64,000 nt of DNA. Source: Ptychodera flava (Eukaryota; Hemichordata; Enteropneusta; Ptychoderidae). The notes under the pieces were generated by a model, which saw only the letters and a program-made list of their open reading frames with translations, had not been told where the DNA came from and did not search any database. Shown here one piece after another: positions 1-23,619 of this stretch. Every line of letters starts with the position of its first letter. The stretch's first letter is position 1. A program made the position numbers and the translations under genes. Where the stretch lies: contig NC_091932.1 in NCBI RefSeq assembly GCF_041260155.1, positions 23,523,746-23,587,745 on the forward strand, given 5' to 3'.

Positions 1-801
1 TGTATTTAATTTAAAAAGAAGTCTTTGACATTTCGTGGTCAATTATTGACAAAGTTTCGAGCTACTCTAACATAAGCAAGCGATGCAATCTTTGTAAAAC
101 AGAAAAGCTGCACATTATCAAATCTACGCTCAGAGTTGGTTTCAAAATGTCGCCTCCAAAATATAATTTATCAAATTTTTACACCACCTACGAATAGAAT
201 GGTACATCCCAAACATATAAACGAGAGTGTGGGACTAAGAATCATTTCACTTCATCTGTCTGAAGATTGCAGGATGCATGAAACTTAAACAGGAACTTTC
301 CCTAAAAAAGCCAGATTATCGTAAATCTATGAAAATGTAAAGAAGCCACGCTACTGATCGGACGTGCCATGTTTGGTCCCAGATTCCATAATTTTGTCAT
401 ACGTTTCAGGCGTTTAATGTCATAGAATCTTGCATAAGATGTCTGTGAATATATAGCGACTAATTTGAGTCGAAAATACATGAAAACTCAAAAAATTCCT
501 TTTTTTTCTGGAGAACGCATATGTTTCAAAATGTGTTCCCTTTATGACCATTTGACGTCTCTTTGCATATGTCACGAAAGTGCCCATCATGATTATTTAC
601 ATTCATCATACGGTCAAAGCGATGCTTTGAGAATTCCCGCCCAGTGTATGCAAACGGCTGCGTCATCACGGGCGCCCACAGTCCTGTATCTTCCCGTTTA
701 AGTAACAGGTATTAGTACTTGAGGTAATTTGTGTCTAGTTATCATATTAACGCTCTGGTTTTGCATCAAGCACTGTAATTTCCCTGGAGGACATCTGTAT
801 A

Positions 802-897
<96 letters not shown>

Positions 898-3800
898 ATC
901 ACAGAGGATACAATTAGGAAATGTTTCAAAGAAATGGAAAAAGGCAAAATTGTCACGAATAGAAATGAAAAGACACAAAACCTGATTTTTTCTAGGGACG
1001 CTGTTATGTTTATGCTCTCAGTATCGATCTATACTCCACGAAAAGTATTGTTCCACTGGCACCAAGCACAGGCCAATTGTCACATGAATGATTGATCGGC
1101 TAATATTCCCCTTCAGTTGGTCGCGTGGCAGCTTGAAATTATTAGCAGAGCACAAGGCAATGATAATAAACGGAGACAATACAATAAAAAGATACGGCAG
1201 GCGAACTTCATCAAGGTCACGGGGCGGTCTAAAGTTCTCTGTACTGTCATCAACAAAACCACGATGGCAAAACTAGGTAAAATAGTTTTGAAAAAATCTA
1301 TCGGTAAAAACGGTATTTCTGATATCAATAGTCACCACTGCTGTTATAATGTTGGCTTTAAATTCATAAACCGAAATTAGTAGATTGTTTGAATATATCA
1401 GTATACACTCGCGTTGATTTTTTTGTATTTGAAAACATAACTATATTCTGTCACAGTTGTCTTTCTCAGATAGCACCAAACTCATCTAAATTGGCTAAAA
1501 TGTTCCAAAATTGCCGCACAAATTGGGGTTCTCTCTCTCTTCTCCATGAAAACAACATCTTGGATTTCTGTGCTGCACAATTAAAAAGAACCAAATTTCA
1601 GGAAACTTACTAGCTCATAAAAATCCGTTTGCCGCCCCCAGCGAGCTTCACTTAGAAAATTCTTTTGCTCTGATATTGTTCAGCAGTGATGTCGGCGCCC
1701 GGTTGTTAAATGACTCGGTAACCTCTTGATGAGTGTAACGTTTCTATTTGTCCTACTTATTTTGTCATTTCCATCGTTTACTGAAAATTGAGAGTATATC
1801 ATCAGGTTCAAGATAAAAGTGACTCCAACTGTATTTTTTTATAGATAAGCTTAAAGCTCTGGGAAATAATAGTGAACACTTGAAATCTTTATAATAAAGT
1901 TGTACATAGTTAATAGGTTTGCTTTGCATTTTGTCCACATTTTTGCAAAACACGTGCTGCACGGGGAGCACTTAAATGCAATTTTCCGCGATTAGTATTG
2001 AAAGGGGTCATTATTGTCTCGTGAATGTCACGTTGCATTGTCATCCAATAGGGCGTTGGAGTTCAAGTGAAAGCAGCCGTGGTTTTGTTTTGGGGTGATA
2101 TATGCATTGTGTATTCAGTGTAGCGCTTCTCTCCCCGTTCACCAACATTTCTTCTTCTTTATCAAGTTATTTCACGATGATACCCGACATCGCATCGTAA
2201 GCAAATCTAGCATTTGTATTTGGGCACAGGTTTCCAGAGTTTTCACCCAATACAGTGGTTTTAACTTCGGTTTTTCCTGGACGGCTTTGTGCTTTTTTGA
2301 AAGTTTTCGGTACTGAAATTTTGTCTCGAATTTGAGCGCTTTTAAATGAAATTTCCAGTGATTTTTTAGTAAAGCGGGAAATAATTTTCTTGTAAAGGAC
2401 ACATGTGTGGTGTTATCCAATTGGGTGTTGGAATGCAAGGCAAGGCAGATGTGGTTTGGTTTTGGATTTGGTCGAGAGGAAATTTTTTTTAAACATTTGT
2501 TTTGTTTTTGAACAGTGTTTCGTTCATAATAAACGCGGACGCAGGGCCATTTTGTAAGCACCGCACTCAATTCAATCAATTCAATTCAATTCCATTCACC
2601 TCACTTACCCATGCATAATTCAATATTCGTATCTCTACATGGGGTCAAGATTAGACGCACAGGTTATGAGCACTATTACATTCGCGAAAACACTGTGTAC
2701 ACTTTGGCGTTGGTGGCGCTCGATAGGTGATGCCATAATGTCTCTGCCATGTCTCGCCTCTGAGGTCACTGTGTTAAAGTTCAGAACGGTTCATTTCACT
2801 TTTATCGTTGTACTATTTACACCGAACGATTTGCACGTCAACAGAATGTCTCGGGTCAAAATGGTCAAGGTAAGTAAGAATTTCACCAAAACAGGGCCGT
2901 GAGCGCCATAAACTGTGCGGTTCACAGTCAATGCTACCCCACCAGTCAACGTTCGAGTGTTTCAAATGTACAGAACCTATACTATAGACTGTGCATTGTA
3001 AAGGGGCCTCAAGGGAAGGATTAAAGGTTTGAGCTGTCGTTGTGTCGGCTACTTTGATTGCAGCGAAGTCGCTATTGTTACCAAAAGATCTGACCTGAAA
3101 TGGCAGGCTCAAGAGTCGGCTGTCATACCCAAGCGCACAAGCGATGTTTTATACATCACTTCCCGTGGTGTGGGTCACGGTGGCATTTCTGTCCTTCACT
3201 GTTCCTCGTTTTTCTCATGAACCGACACTGTGACCCAATCTTGTTTTATTTCTCGAGTAGTGAGGTCGCCGATTTGAGAAAATTTCAGGGTACCGGCCGG
3301 CGCGGCATGGTACAAGCTGGAATTTCAGTGGACTCTGCGATGGCAGATGTAGTGCAAGCGAACAGCTGGGCAGTCTCCATACACCACACCCCCTGTTTTT
3401 ATAACGTTCGAGTACTTTGATTATTGCGGTGTTCTCACCACAACACTTTCGGTTATTCTATCGCCTGTTCACTTGTTTGCGAATAGGTATATTACATGTA
3501 TTATCCAGTAGCCGTGGTCCTTGGTAAAAGGGGAACCACGTAGCCGTGGCTCCTCTTTTAAAAACAGTAGGATTATTCCAGTACGTACCGTCGATCCCAG
3601 CAACGTCGTCTGATGGCGGTGAAATCGCTGTCAATCTGCGCCCAGAGATCAAGGGGTGTTCATAGCGCAAGCAATGTGTTTTTTCGCAGTTTTTGATTTT
3701 TTAAAAATATTTTCTTTCGTTTGCCTGATTAGGAGCGAATTGGAATCCTTAGCTTTCGGCATGACAAGGTCGGCTTAACCCTATAAAAATATTCAAATTA

Positions 3801-5531
3801 CCTGCCCGGGTCAATATTATTTATATTCACTTGAGGCCCATGTGACAATGAAGAACTTTTGCGCAAAATATTCTGTTCGAATTTAGTTCTTTTTAGTCTT
3901 TTTAAAATTTCATTCCATAAAGTGTAACCTTGAATTACGGCGATGTCCTCCCAGCGTTTTGTGAAAGTCACCTGACGGCTGGTCACGCGGTCAACTGTTT
4001 ACGACTGGGGCAGTACCTTTCAATGTAGAGGCCGACTGTTTTGTCAAAGGCCTGCATGCTTTGAAAGACTCTGACCCTTGCAGGCCTTTATGCACGTCAC
4101 TTACAAATTCTCACAAGACATAAAATAGACAATACGACTTGCTTTTCAAATTTCAAGCAGACGTTTTTGAAAACAACTCTTAACCCGCATATGTATAGAT
4201 ATTGAACTGTGGCAAGAGACGCGACGTCTGTGAAAGACTCGTACATTGGCAACATAGATTCATGTAATGTGTTTTATTTGTTTTGGTCAATCTTCGCTGC
4301 ATGAAAGTCGCAAACAAACTTTCCTGTCAACGCCCTCGCGATCTGCCACGTATAGGTAGGCGTTTTTCCCCAAAGTTGACACTAAAATGAATATTAATTT
4401 TGCTTAATACCGCCTGCCGCCTAGACTTTTGTGCCACGATGACAATTGTGCAAATTCACATAAAATGATTTTGCACGAAATTTGACGATACAAAGACAGA
4501 AAAACTATACATCAATACCACGTAAGTCTATGTAACATAGTCGTTGACAGTAGAAGCGAACTGTCTATAATACAATACATTACTGCAAGTGGAAGTTCAG
4601 TGTTAGTCTATTTATTTATTTATTTAATTTATTTATTTACTTTTCTTGTGATGGGCTACAGTACAAGGTGGGGGTCATCGCCAGTGGCGGACGTGACCCG
4701 AGTGACCTTATAGCCCGCCACCATAATGTTGCGTATTCACTCATTGTGTAATAGTGTAAAGTGACAACGAAATGCTTGACCCATTGCTGAGAAAATAAAA
4801 TAATTGCATAGATTCTAAAATCTAGTGCACTGTGACGGTCTGACTCGCAGTATTGTATTTACAATGTAAAACTATTCTATCTCTTAATAACGAGAGAATG
4901 AGGTACCGGTGAACGTAAATACTATTCGCAAACGACAAATTTTCCGAAAAAATAAAGAAAATGGCCTTTATGCTTTCAATTCTTATATCTCATTAGAAAA
5001 ATTTAATTTTGGACGTACAACAAAAAAAAGAGAAAGGAAAAAAAAGAAAAGATGAAAAATTGTTTTTTCTATGCGGAGTTCAATTTATACAGTTTGCATG
5101 GGTCAACTTGGCACAGCACTGGATCAAGTTCAACAAACTCGCAATGGGACTGGTGAATTCAACACTGGGCGTTACCTATGGATGGCCTTTGTATTTTGCC
5201 GTGAACCAGACACTTCGCTTAAGCTTCTCAGCCGTTGCTTCAGGCTGCTTTACTCCGGATTAATGTTTACCTCAGCACGATTCTATAGTTGAAATCAATC
5301 CATTAGACCATTGCATCCAGGGCCGCTATAAACTGGAAAAAGAGGCAACATTTTTGGGGCACCGAAAATTGACTCGTAACTGTTTCCTTCCCCTTTGCAA
5401 ACAGTCAGACTTTTCTCTAATGCCTTCAAAAACAATGGCGGGTACGCACTGCAAGATTACATAATCTTCATTCACGTGCTTCCTTTACTTTTCACAAATT
5501 TTGTATTCTTTTTGTTGTTCTATTTTTTCAG
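1..5531. other. Upstream intergenic region, no gene recognised
   Basis: No exon chain or familiar protein is visible on either strand; open frames here are short and resemble nothing known. It holds a (TA)n tract near 803-898. Two diverged stretches near 1990-2100 and 2370-2470 share a pattern around 'ATCCAATNGGGNGTTGGA' and look like an old local duplication. A short foldback lies at about 3525-3562, and an ATTT-rich run at about 4613-4640. The strong splice acceptor at 5531 implies that a non-coding first exon and the promoter of the first transporter gene lie somewhere in this stretch, but I could not place them. Confidence 0.5.
803..898. repeat. (TA)n microsatellite
   Basis: An almost pure TA dinucleotide run with a few phase slips. 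It can fold on itself and is prone to assembly error. Confidence 0.95.
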
Positions 5532-5567
5532 ATCGTATGACAACTCGGTGTAATTACAACATCCATC

Positions 5568-17015
<11,448 letters not shown>

Positions 17016-20000
17016 ATCGTAACGACTTACGGGAGATGAATATGTGAAAAACCGCAGATATTGTAACTAATATTCGGAAATTGGTGTAACGAGAGCATGA
17101 GGACGGTTACTAACAGTGTCCAGAACCAAGCTTCATCTCCATATATCATTAAAAGGACATTAGCGAAGATTGTATATGGATCACGGTATTGTGCCTTATA
17201 GCAAAACAGAATCTGTTTCATGATCACTCGAGAAACTTCAAAATTCCGAATACGTCTTCCAAATGGACACCGCCTTTCGTTTGCTAGTTTGGTGCTTTGT
17301 TTACCGCAAACGCATTTAAAACACATCGCAGGACTTTTCAGAACCAAGAGGCGATCGAAATTGTCAGTTTTAATTTGGCAGACATAGGCTGCTTTAGATT
17401 TTTCGTGTATTTTGGAAAATATAATTAGGAAACAATGAAAGTAAGGCCAGAGTAAGTAAATTCTTCGTTTTGGGTCCGTGCACGCGTAGGTTTTCCGAAT
17501 TGTTCCAGGGGAAGAAATCTTTGCTCGTAGAATCTCGTTCGTTCATGATATTTCTAAAAAACAAAGCCATGACTTACGCATCATTGCAATAAATTACAGC
17601 AGTCACGTGCACACCATGACCATTGAGCCATATGGTGAAGTAAAATGTGTGTATCATCGCCTACCCGCCTACCTTTTGGAATTTAGTGGATGCACACACG
17701 CAAAAAAGAATTTTACTTACTATGGTCTAATATCGTGCAAAAAGGAATGTTTAAAGGTTTAATGTTTGCTTCAGTATGGATTGGTGTCACAACTGTTGCC
17801 AATCACTCACTGGCAGCGTGAACGAGGATTCTCAATCACCGTACTGGGTATGACTTTTTGAAGAGTAAAATATTCACCGTGTTGTCCTTTATATTTTGAC
17901 CACAACTTCTTCTCGCTTTCCAGTCGTCTTTTTGTCCGACTTTAGCCATTTCAATGTGCCTTGCGTGGGGACACTACAATTATAAACAGAAGTTCATAGC
18001 CTTCGCTTTCGGAAGCTAGGTCATGTATTGAAAGGAACTTGAAGCTTCAGTTTGGTAATAAAACTTAGAATGAACACAGGTTGGTGTAATGAGGCGGAGG
18101 CTACCTGAATGTCAAATGCATTTGTAATTTTTTAGGGCATGTGTGTGTGAACCTCCTATTAAAGAATTGAAGATGACTATGAACAAAATTGTTTTTTGGT
18201 GATTTTTTGCGAATGCAACATGTAATCATATATATTCAAAGAAAATTTAATGATACCCACTTAGAGGGATGAGAAACATTTTTCCTTTTATGATCACTTG
18301 AAATATCATGGCTGAATTGTTAAGTTATTTACATAAAAAATAAAATATTTTTCACTCGTACTTTCGAATATTGAATTAGCAGATGTTAGTTGTACTGCCT
18401 GGGAACAGTAAGGTTTGATTTTGGTTCAGTACAACACAGCGGTACGTGGCGTGATTAGGACCTTTCTGAACAATGCGAATAAATCCATGTACTAAAACAG
18501 CTGTTTTCATGGCTTTTGCCAAAAACTAATGATTATTTAAGGCTTCGTCCTGCTGTGATGTAATCGAGTTTCTCGAGTGACCGATTTTGTGTTGCTGATT
18601 TTATTTATGTACTGTGTATTATTATCGTCAGACTCAAGTGTTCTTCTTACTGCATTTGGAGGCGGCAATGGTATAGGGACACTTTTCGAACTTGCGACGT
18701 GATATTGGGACCTTCACGAGGACAATGACAGTAAAGTTTCTATGTCACACCACACATGTAATGCAACTGTGCAAAATTTCAAGTCAACCTTGATCGTGAT
18801 TCTCATAACATGCCTGTTGACATGGATGAAAACGAAAGTGTATAACATGGCTGAGGTCGGTCTCGGTGGTTCGCTGTGAAATTGTGAGACTGAGAAGCCT
18901 TTATTTTCATTTTGAAGATAACGTTGCTGTATTTTCAAATGGTAAACCGACGCTCAATTTTTTGCTTAAATGTATGTTCCAAAAGACTGACTGACAAAAG
19001 ATGTGAAATTGTATTGTATGTGTGCAAAGATAATTGAACTGCGAAAGATTTTCTTTTGATGTTCGTCTCAAAACAAACGATTGTAATTCACAAAGATAAT
19101 TTTAGCGAAACAATGCTGAACTTTGTGTTTTTTACATGTCTTTCAATAGTTGCAAGAGTTTGACCATGGGTTTCATGTATTTTCTGTAAGAACATCATGA
19201 GATCAATCCAAAGTGTGGGAGAATTCGACCCTAGTGGATTATTCAGTGTCAAGTTGTTCAGTAATCATGATGACGCCCGGTCAAGCTAGCATCGACGATC
19301 GAGTCACGCGTTTTGCAAAATCACCACTGGGGGCGCTATTTTGACAAGTCAATTTTTTTTTTGCATTTGGTTGTTTTTTGTGATTTTTTGCTGAATATAT
19401 TAAGCCAAACGCCTGAATGACACGAATTATAGGTCTAGACCATTTTCTGTTCTTTCTTAACTTTAATAACTCAATTCCTGATATTTACTAATGTCCGCTC
19501 AAACCCGATCGCACCCGGTCATAAAATGGTGGCGACCCTCTCACAAAATGTATTAAATTTTGATTTATTGTTTCGAGAAAGCTTTATTATATGCAACCAT
19601 GGAGCCTGAAGTAAGATGACAACAAAATCTGACTGCTCATGTGATTTGTTTTTGTCAAACACGATTAGATCTTGGATAAAGCTCTCACTGCTGATGCTAA
19701 TGTTCATATTGCGTTGTTCGGAGAAAAATCGCTGATTTCCAAGTGAGCTCTCCGGCCCCGTACAACTGACTGGGAAAATTGCATCGGCATCTTGCTCGTT
19801 TGAGGTCATGGAATAAATGCGATAGACACGAGCCGGATAAGGTCTATTCACAGTATGAGATTACCATAGCTGCAATAAACGTGTCCAAAATTACCCTTGC
19901 TGACAGCAAGAAGATGGTTTCGTTAAGTTTGTAATCTCTAGATAAAATGGACTTGCTCTCTTGTGACAAATAATCACAATCATACCCATCCAGAATCTAA

Positions 20001-20782
20001 TAATAGTAGGTCAAAATTCGTTAATAGGCCTACATGGTCAATTACACAAACACAAAACAGCACGGAACAGACAGCAAAGTACCGGTACACACAACTTGAC
20101 AAAGTCAAATCCGTGAAAGAAAGATATATGCATTGCTAAGTTTATACATGTCAATGTAAGGGAAAGCTTCTATCCTTGTCTATATGAAAGGCACCGCCGA
20201 TTAAAATCTCATTATAAAAGCTTGCATGAAGTCCAAATTTTATGAAACACTCTGTGTTGAGCCATGCATGGTGACAGTTGTACACTAGGCCTAACTTGAT
20301 ATTTTGGTACGTTTAAATCTTGTCCAAGTCTGGCTGCAAGCAGAGTTGGGGTTGTGCACAGTTGACCAGTATATTCCAACAAATTCATGCTAATGCTGCA
20401 ATAACCTTATGTCGAATGCAGTAAACGAAGATCCTTTTGTTCATTTAATTTAATAGTTTAGGTATGATCAAGATAAGTATACTTGCCTACATAGATATAT
20501 GCATACGTGCGTGCTCACATGGCTTAAAATCCCATGGTTGAAAATTTAAAGCCCAATTAATCACCATGTAGTTACTACACATTCATAAATATGTCAAAAA
20601 TTGCTATGTGGACCAAAGTTTAAACGCCAAGAATCAACAATCATAGCCCTCTCAATTTATTGACGTTGATGGCGCCTTCCAGGTCAATCCAGTCAGTGGG
20701 TGAAAGTCGAAAGGTCAGTGATATCACCTGACCCAAGTCACGCGCAACATCAACAACCATAAACCGACGACGAGCTATCGGT
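17016..20782. other. Intergenic region and 3' UTR of MFSD2-like copy 1
   Basis: Contains the 3' UTR of copy 1 at the left. I see no exon with family resemblance on either strand. The longest open frame (minus strand, 19519-19851, 110 codons) resembles no protein I know and lacks flanking signals. No clear transposon ends were recognised. Confidence 0.5.
18057..18062 (+). terminator. Candidate poly(A) signal of MFSD2-like copy 1
   Basis: AATAAA about 1.04 kb after the stop codon at 17015. Another AATAAA lies at 17588-17593. Which one is used cannot be decided from sequence alone. Confidence 0.4.
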
Positions 20783-20825
20783 ATGGATAGGCTTCAGCAA
20801 CGGCGATCTAGATCAAGTCTTGAAG
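20783..20825 (+). CDS. Possible alternative first coding exon of MFSD2-like copy 2
   Basis: ATG followed by 14 codons, MDRLQQRRSRSSLE, and a good donor GAAG|GTAAGT. The peptide resembles the assigned first exon of copy 2 ([16 protein letters not shown]): both start MD, contain RRSxS and end SLE. This one stops in phase 1 while the assigned exon stops in phase 0. It would join in frame to an acceptor at 26017 (TTGGTAG|AC), giving ...SLE-D-LPETSR and skipping 12 residues. It could instead be a relic of another duplicated gene. Expression is untested. Confidence 0.4.
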
Positions 20826-21161
20826 GTAAGTTCGATTAGATTTGAATTAAAGAATTGTAGACCCAGGAAGGTGATCCATTATGCTGCAAAGCGGGAGCGG
20901 CGTATGTGAATTCCACTAGCGCTCCATTATTGTACGGTACGCGTTGTACTTGTTCTTTTTCTACCTCCATGGTATTAGGTAAGATGAAGGTATGGCGGAC
21001 TTTATGTTTTCATTGGAATATCGAGACGTACAAATGGAAGGCCGCTGACCGATAGAGTACGTAATTTCACGTGAGATCAACAACTTGGTTACCTCATCGC
21101 TAAATTACAGCTCTGTCAGCGGCGAGAACTACCTAGTGACGGTCACATTAGGCCCGGTCGT

Positions 21162-21272
21162 AGCTCTGCATGGCAGGGCTGTGTGTGTTACCGGCGTTAT
21201 ACGGCCTCCCACCGTGGTGGTGGGACTGAGGCCGTATAACGCCGGTAACACACACAGCCCTGCCATGCAGCT
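21162..21272. repeat. Near-perfect hairpin, ~50-bp arms
   Basis: The left arm (AGCTCTGCATGGCAGGGCTG...) and right arm (...CAGCCCTGCCATGCAGCT) pair over about 50 bp with two small bulges. They meet at CCACC/GGTGG with a loop of only a few bases. It is much more GC-rich than its surroundings and lies between the two candidate first exons of MFSD2-like copy 2. Confidence 0.9.
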
Positions 21273-21540
21273 AGCCCGGTCGCAGCCGTGTTCCAAGCAA
21301 ATTGACCCATATCGTCATATCGTCACCTTTGCAAGGACATCGGATCGAGAACAGCCTTTGCTGTAGGTCAACATCGCCACAATCGCGATTCTTGTGCACC
21401 TGGAATGTTTCGATCACATGCACTCGTCGCCCGTCAGGTTGATTTTGTCTGTAATCAGCCCTCCGGAGGCCTACACTGACGTCGAACTTCAGCCGAGGCT
21501 CAAAGTGAGTGCCTGGCAAGGGTATCACGAGGCAAGCCAG

Positions 21541-21630
21541 CTTCAGTACTGTAGCTCGAGGTTTTTCCTGGGTATTTGGGTAGGGTCCGAGCCACATACC
21601 CAGGCAAAACCTCGAGCTACAGAACTGCAG
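21541..21630. repeat. Second hairpin, ~38-bp arms
   Basis: The left arm contains CTGTAGCTCGAGGTTTTTCC and the right arm GGCAAAACCTCGAGCTACAG. They pair over about 38 bp with a few mismatches around a short loop near TAGGGTCCGAG. It sits 270 bp after the 21.16 kb hairpin. The stem size is in the range of a microRNA precursor, but nothing else shows that it is processed. Confidence 0.85.
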
Positions 21631-23619
21631 CTACAGGCAAGCTCGACCGACAACGTCTTGTGACCGCCGGCCAGCTATCGTCCGCGCCCCAAGAAAGAGA
21701 CCCGAGTCGCTATCTATGTGCGTCCGTAATCGAATTTTGGTGCGCCTATCAAAACTTTGATAGCAGGGTTAATACACTGTACTCGGCAAGAGTTTCGGGT
21801 GATTATGACTTCAGTGATCCGTTCAAACTTTTCCAGTTTCACATGGAGACAGCTACGATGAGTCATTTCCTCAAATGTGATTCCTGCTTCCAGGAAAAGA
21901 ATGTATAACGCCAACTTGAAATGGCGTCTTCATAAAACTATACATAAAAGTACTAGTTACTGAAGCGTGAGGCGATATTTAATGGCGTACAGGGGTCGCT
22001 TAAAATCAGTCGCACATGAAAAACTTTCCTTTTCCGCTGTAATTTCTTTTTTAGTAAGTCAATCAGATGAAACGACTAACATTCGGTGAAATTTCCAGTG
22101 CCTGAATGAATTGACGCCATCAGAAGCACTGATATTGGTAAACTACAATCACGTTCTATATCTGTCTTTCACTTTCATGGTTGTCAAAATCAGAAACTAA
22201 AAGTAGAGCATAAAAGTTATTAACGTTCCTGTAAAATTTCCTTTTCCATGTCTTTACCCAATGCACACTACTACGTCACTGTAAATTTATCCCATGAGTT
22301 TTAGTCAACATCAACAATTGTCTGACTCATCATATATGTGTGGATCATTCGATAATATCGACATTACTATAAACACCTTATGGTATACGTACCGCACGTC
22401 AGAAACCCAAAGATAACCGTGCACTTATACGGACAACGCTGCAATTAAGTGCCTTAATTAATTCTCTGATGAATTCCCTTTACAAAACAAGGATGTGATT
22501 ACCACAAGCTATGAAATTTAATAAATATTTCGTAGGGATATTACCAGTCCAAAGAGATTCGAGGGAAGAACACTGACCGAAGCCTCACCGTCCCTTGTTT
22601 AGTTGTTTTCGGCATACACTGTACAATCCATGTTATATGGTCACGCCATACACTATATGATTTATGATTTGGTATTTGTTTTGATATATCATACAAGGCT
22701 GCTATAATAATAATTTAACTTCAAGGACTCCGCTTACGAACTGGGCCTTCCATCACGAAGTTAGAGGGCCAAAGGTTGTACCGTTTTGTAATATTCTCGT
22801 AGTCCCAAATTTATGTTTGTGAACATTATGCTATGTTATTGTCGATAAATCATAACTTCCTGTCGGGACTAAAATCCAAACGTCAACAATAAAATCCAAA
22901 TTTGTTGGATCGACACCATACATTTAGGGTCATATTGAAAAGTCGAACACTATATAGGCGTTTCGTTTTGCTTTTGGGTGTAGCATAAATGACTGGAATT
23001 CGAAAACGCAGCGCAAGTTCAAGTTACAACTTATGGAGTTTAAACATGGTAAGAGTAATCTTCAATCGCGGATTTGCAGGAAAAGACATGCACTGGGCAT
23101 GAACTGGTGTCGACTATAAAAGATAGTCCACACAGAAGTGTTTTATGACACTATTTTGCAGGATCCCAAAGAGAAATTAATAAACATACATTTCTGACAT
23201 TACTGATTTCTTTTTTTTTTCAGGGTGACTTAAAACTTTTTATTACGATGATTTACTGGCTTTCGGGAAGTTTCTGTAAGGCGACCAATAATATCTGTAC
23301 GGCAGTAAATACAGCTGGTATAGTTCCACCGTGTATTTTTTTGTCTCATTAGTGTTACTTCATCAAACGGAAGTTTGGTGTACAAAGTCCATATTGTCGT
23401 AAAATCAACTCGGGTTCGGTCCTTCAGTGCAGGTCGCTCACCAAATCATTCAACCTGTCGGTGATTACAACGTCGAGGTAGCAGATTTATTTCGAGATTA
23501 CGCGGCCACCATCTCGTCCGAGTCGTCGCGGCCACCTTTCCAGCTTGGTGCAGCACACCCTCACGCGTGCAACGTCTCTTGCGAGGAAAGTTTGAAGTCA
23601 ACCAATCAGAAGTACCATA

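Larger units (their letters stand above)
20826..23619. other. Upstream region of MFSD2-like copy 2
   Basis: Holds the two hairpins and, at about 23400-23620, a GC-rich segment with a CCAAT box (ACCAATCAG, 23601-23609) just before the assigned ATG. The CCAAT box suggests that the promoter is very close or that the 5' leader is very short. No other gene is recognised. If the 20783 exon is real, this is intron in that isoform. Confidence 0.5.

Noticed and set aside
2172-2579. 135-codon open frame on the minus strand
   Set aside because: No family resemblance, composition like the surrounding AT-rich DNA, and it covers an old local duplication.
19519-19851. 110-codon minus-strand open frame in the intergenic region
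   Set aside because: Resembles nothing known, has no splice or poly(A) context, and is within chance length for the amount of sequence.
21085-21908. Overlapping open frames around the two hairpins
   Set aside because: GC-richer, palindromic DNA yields open frames on both strands; no protein resemblance. The hairpins explain them.
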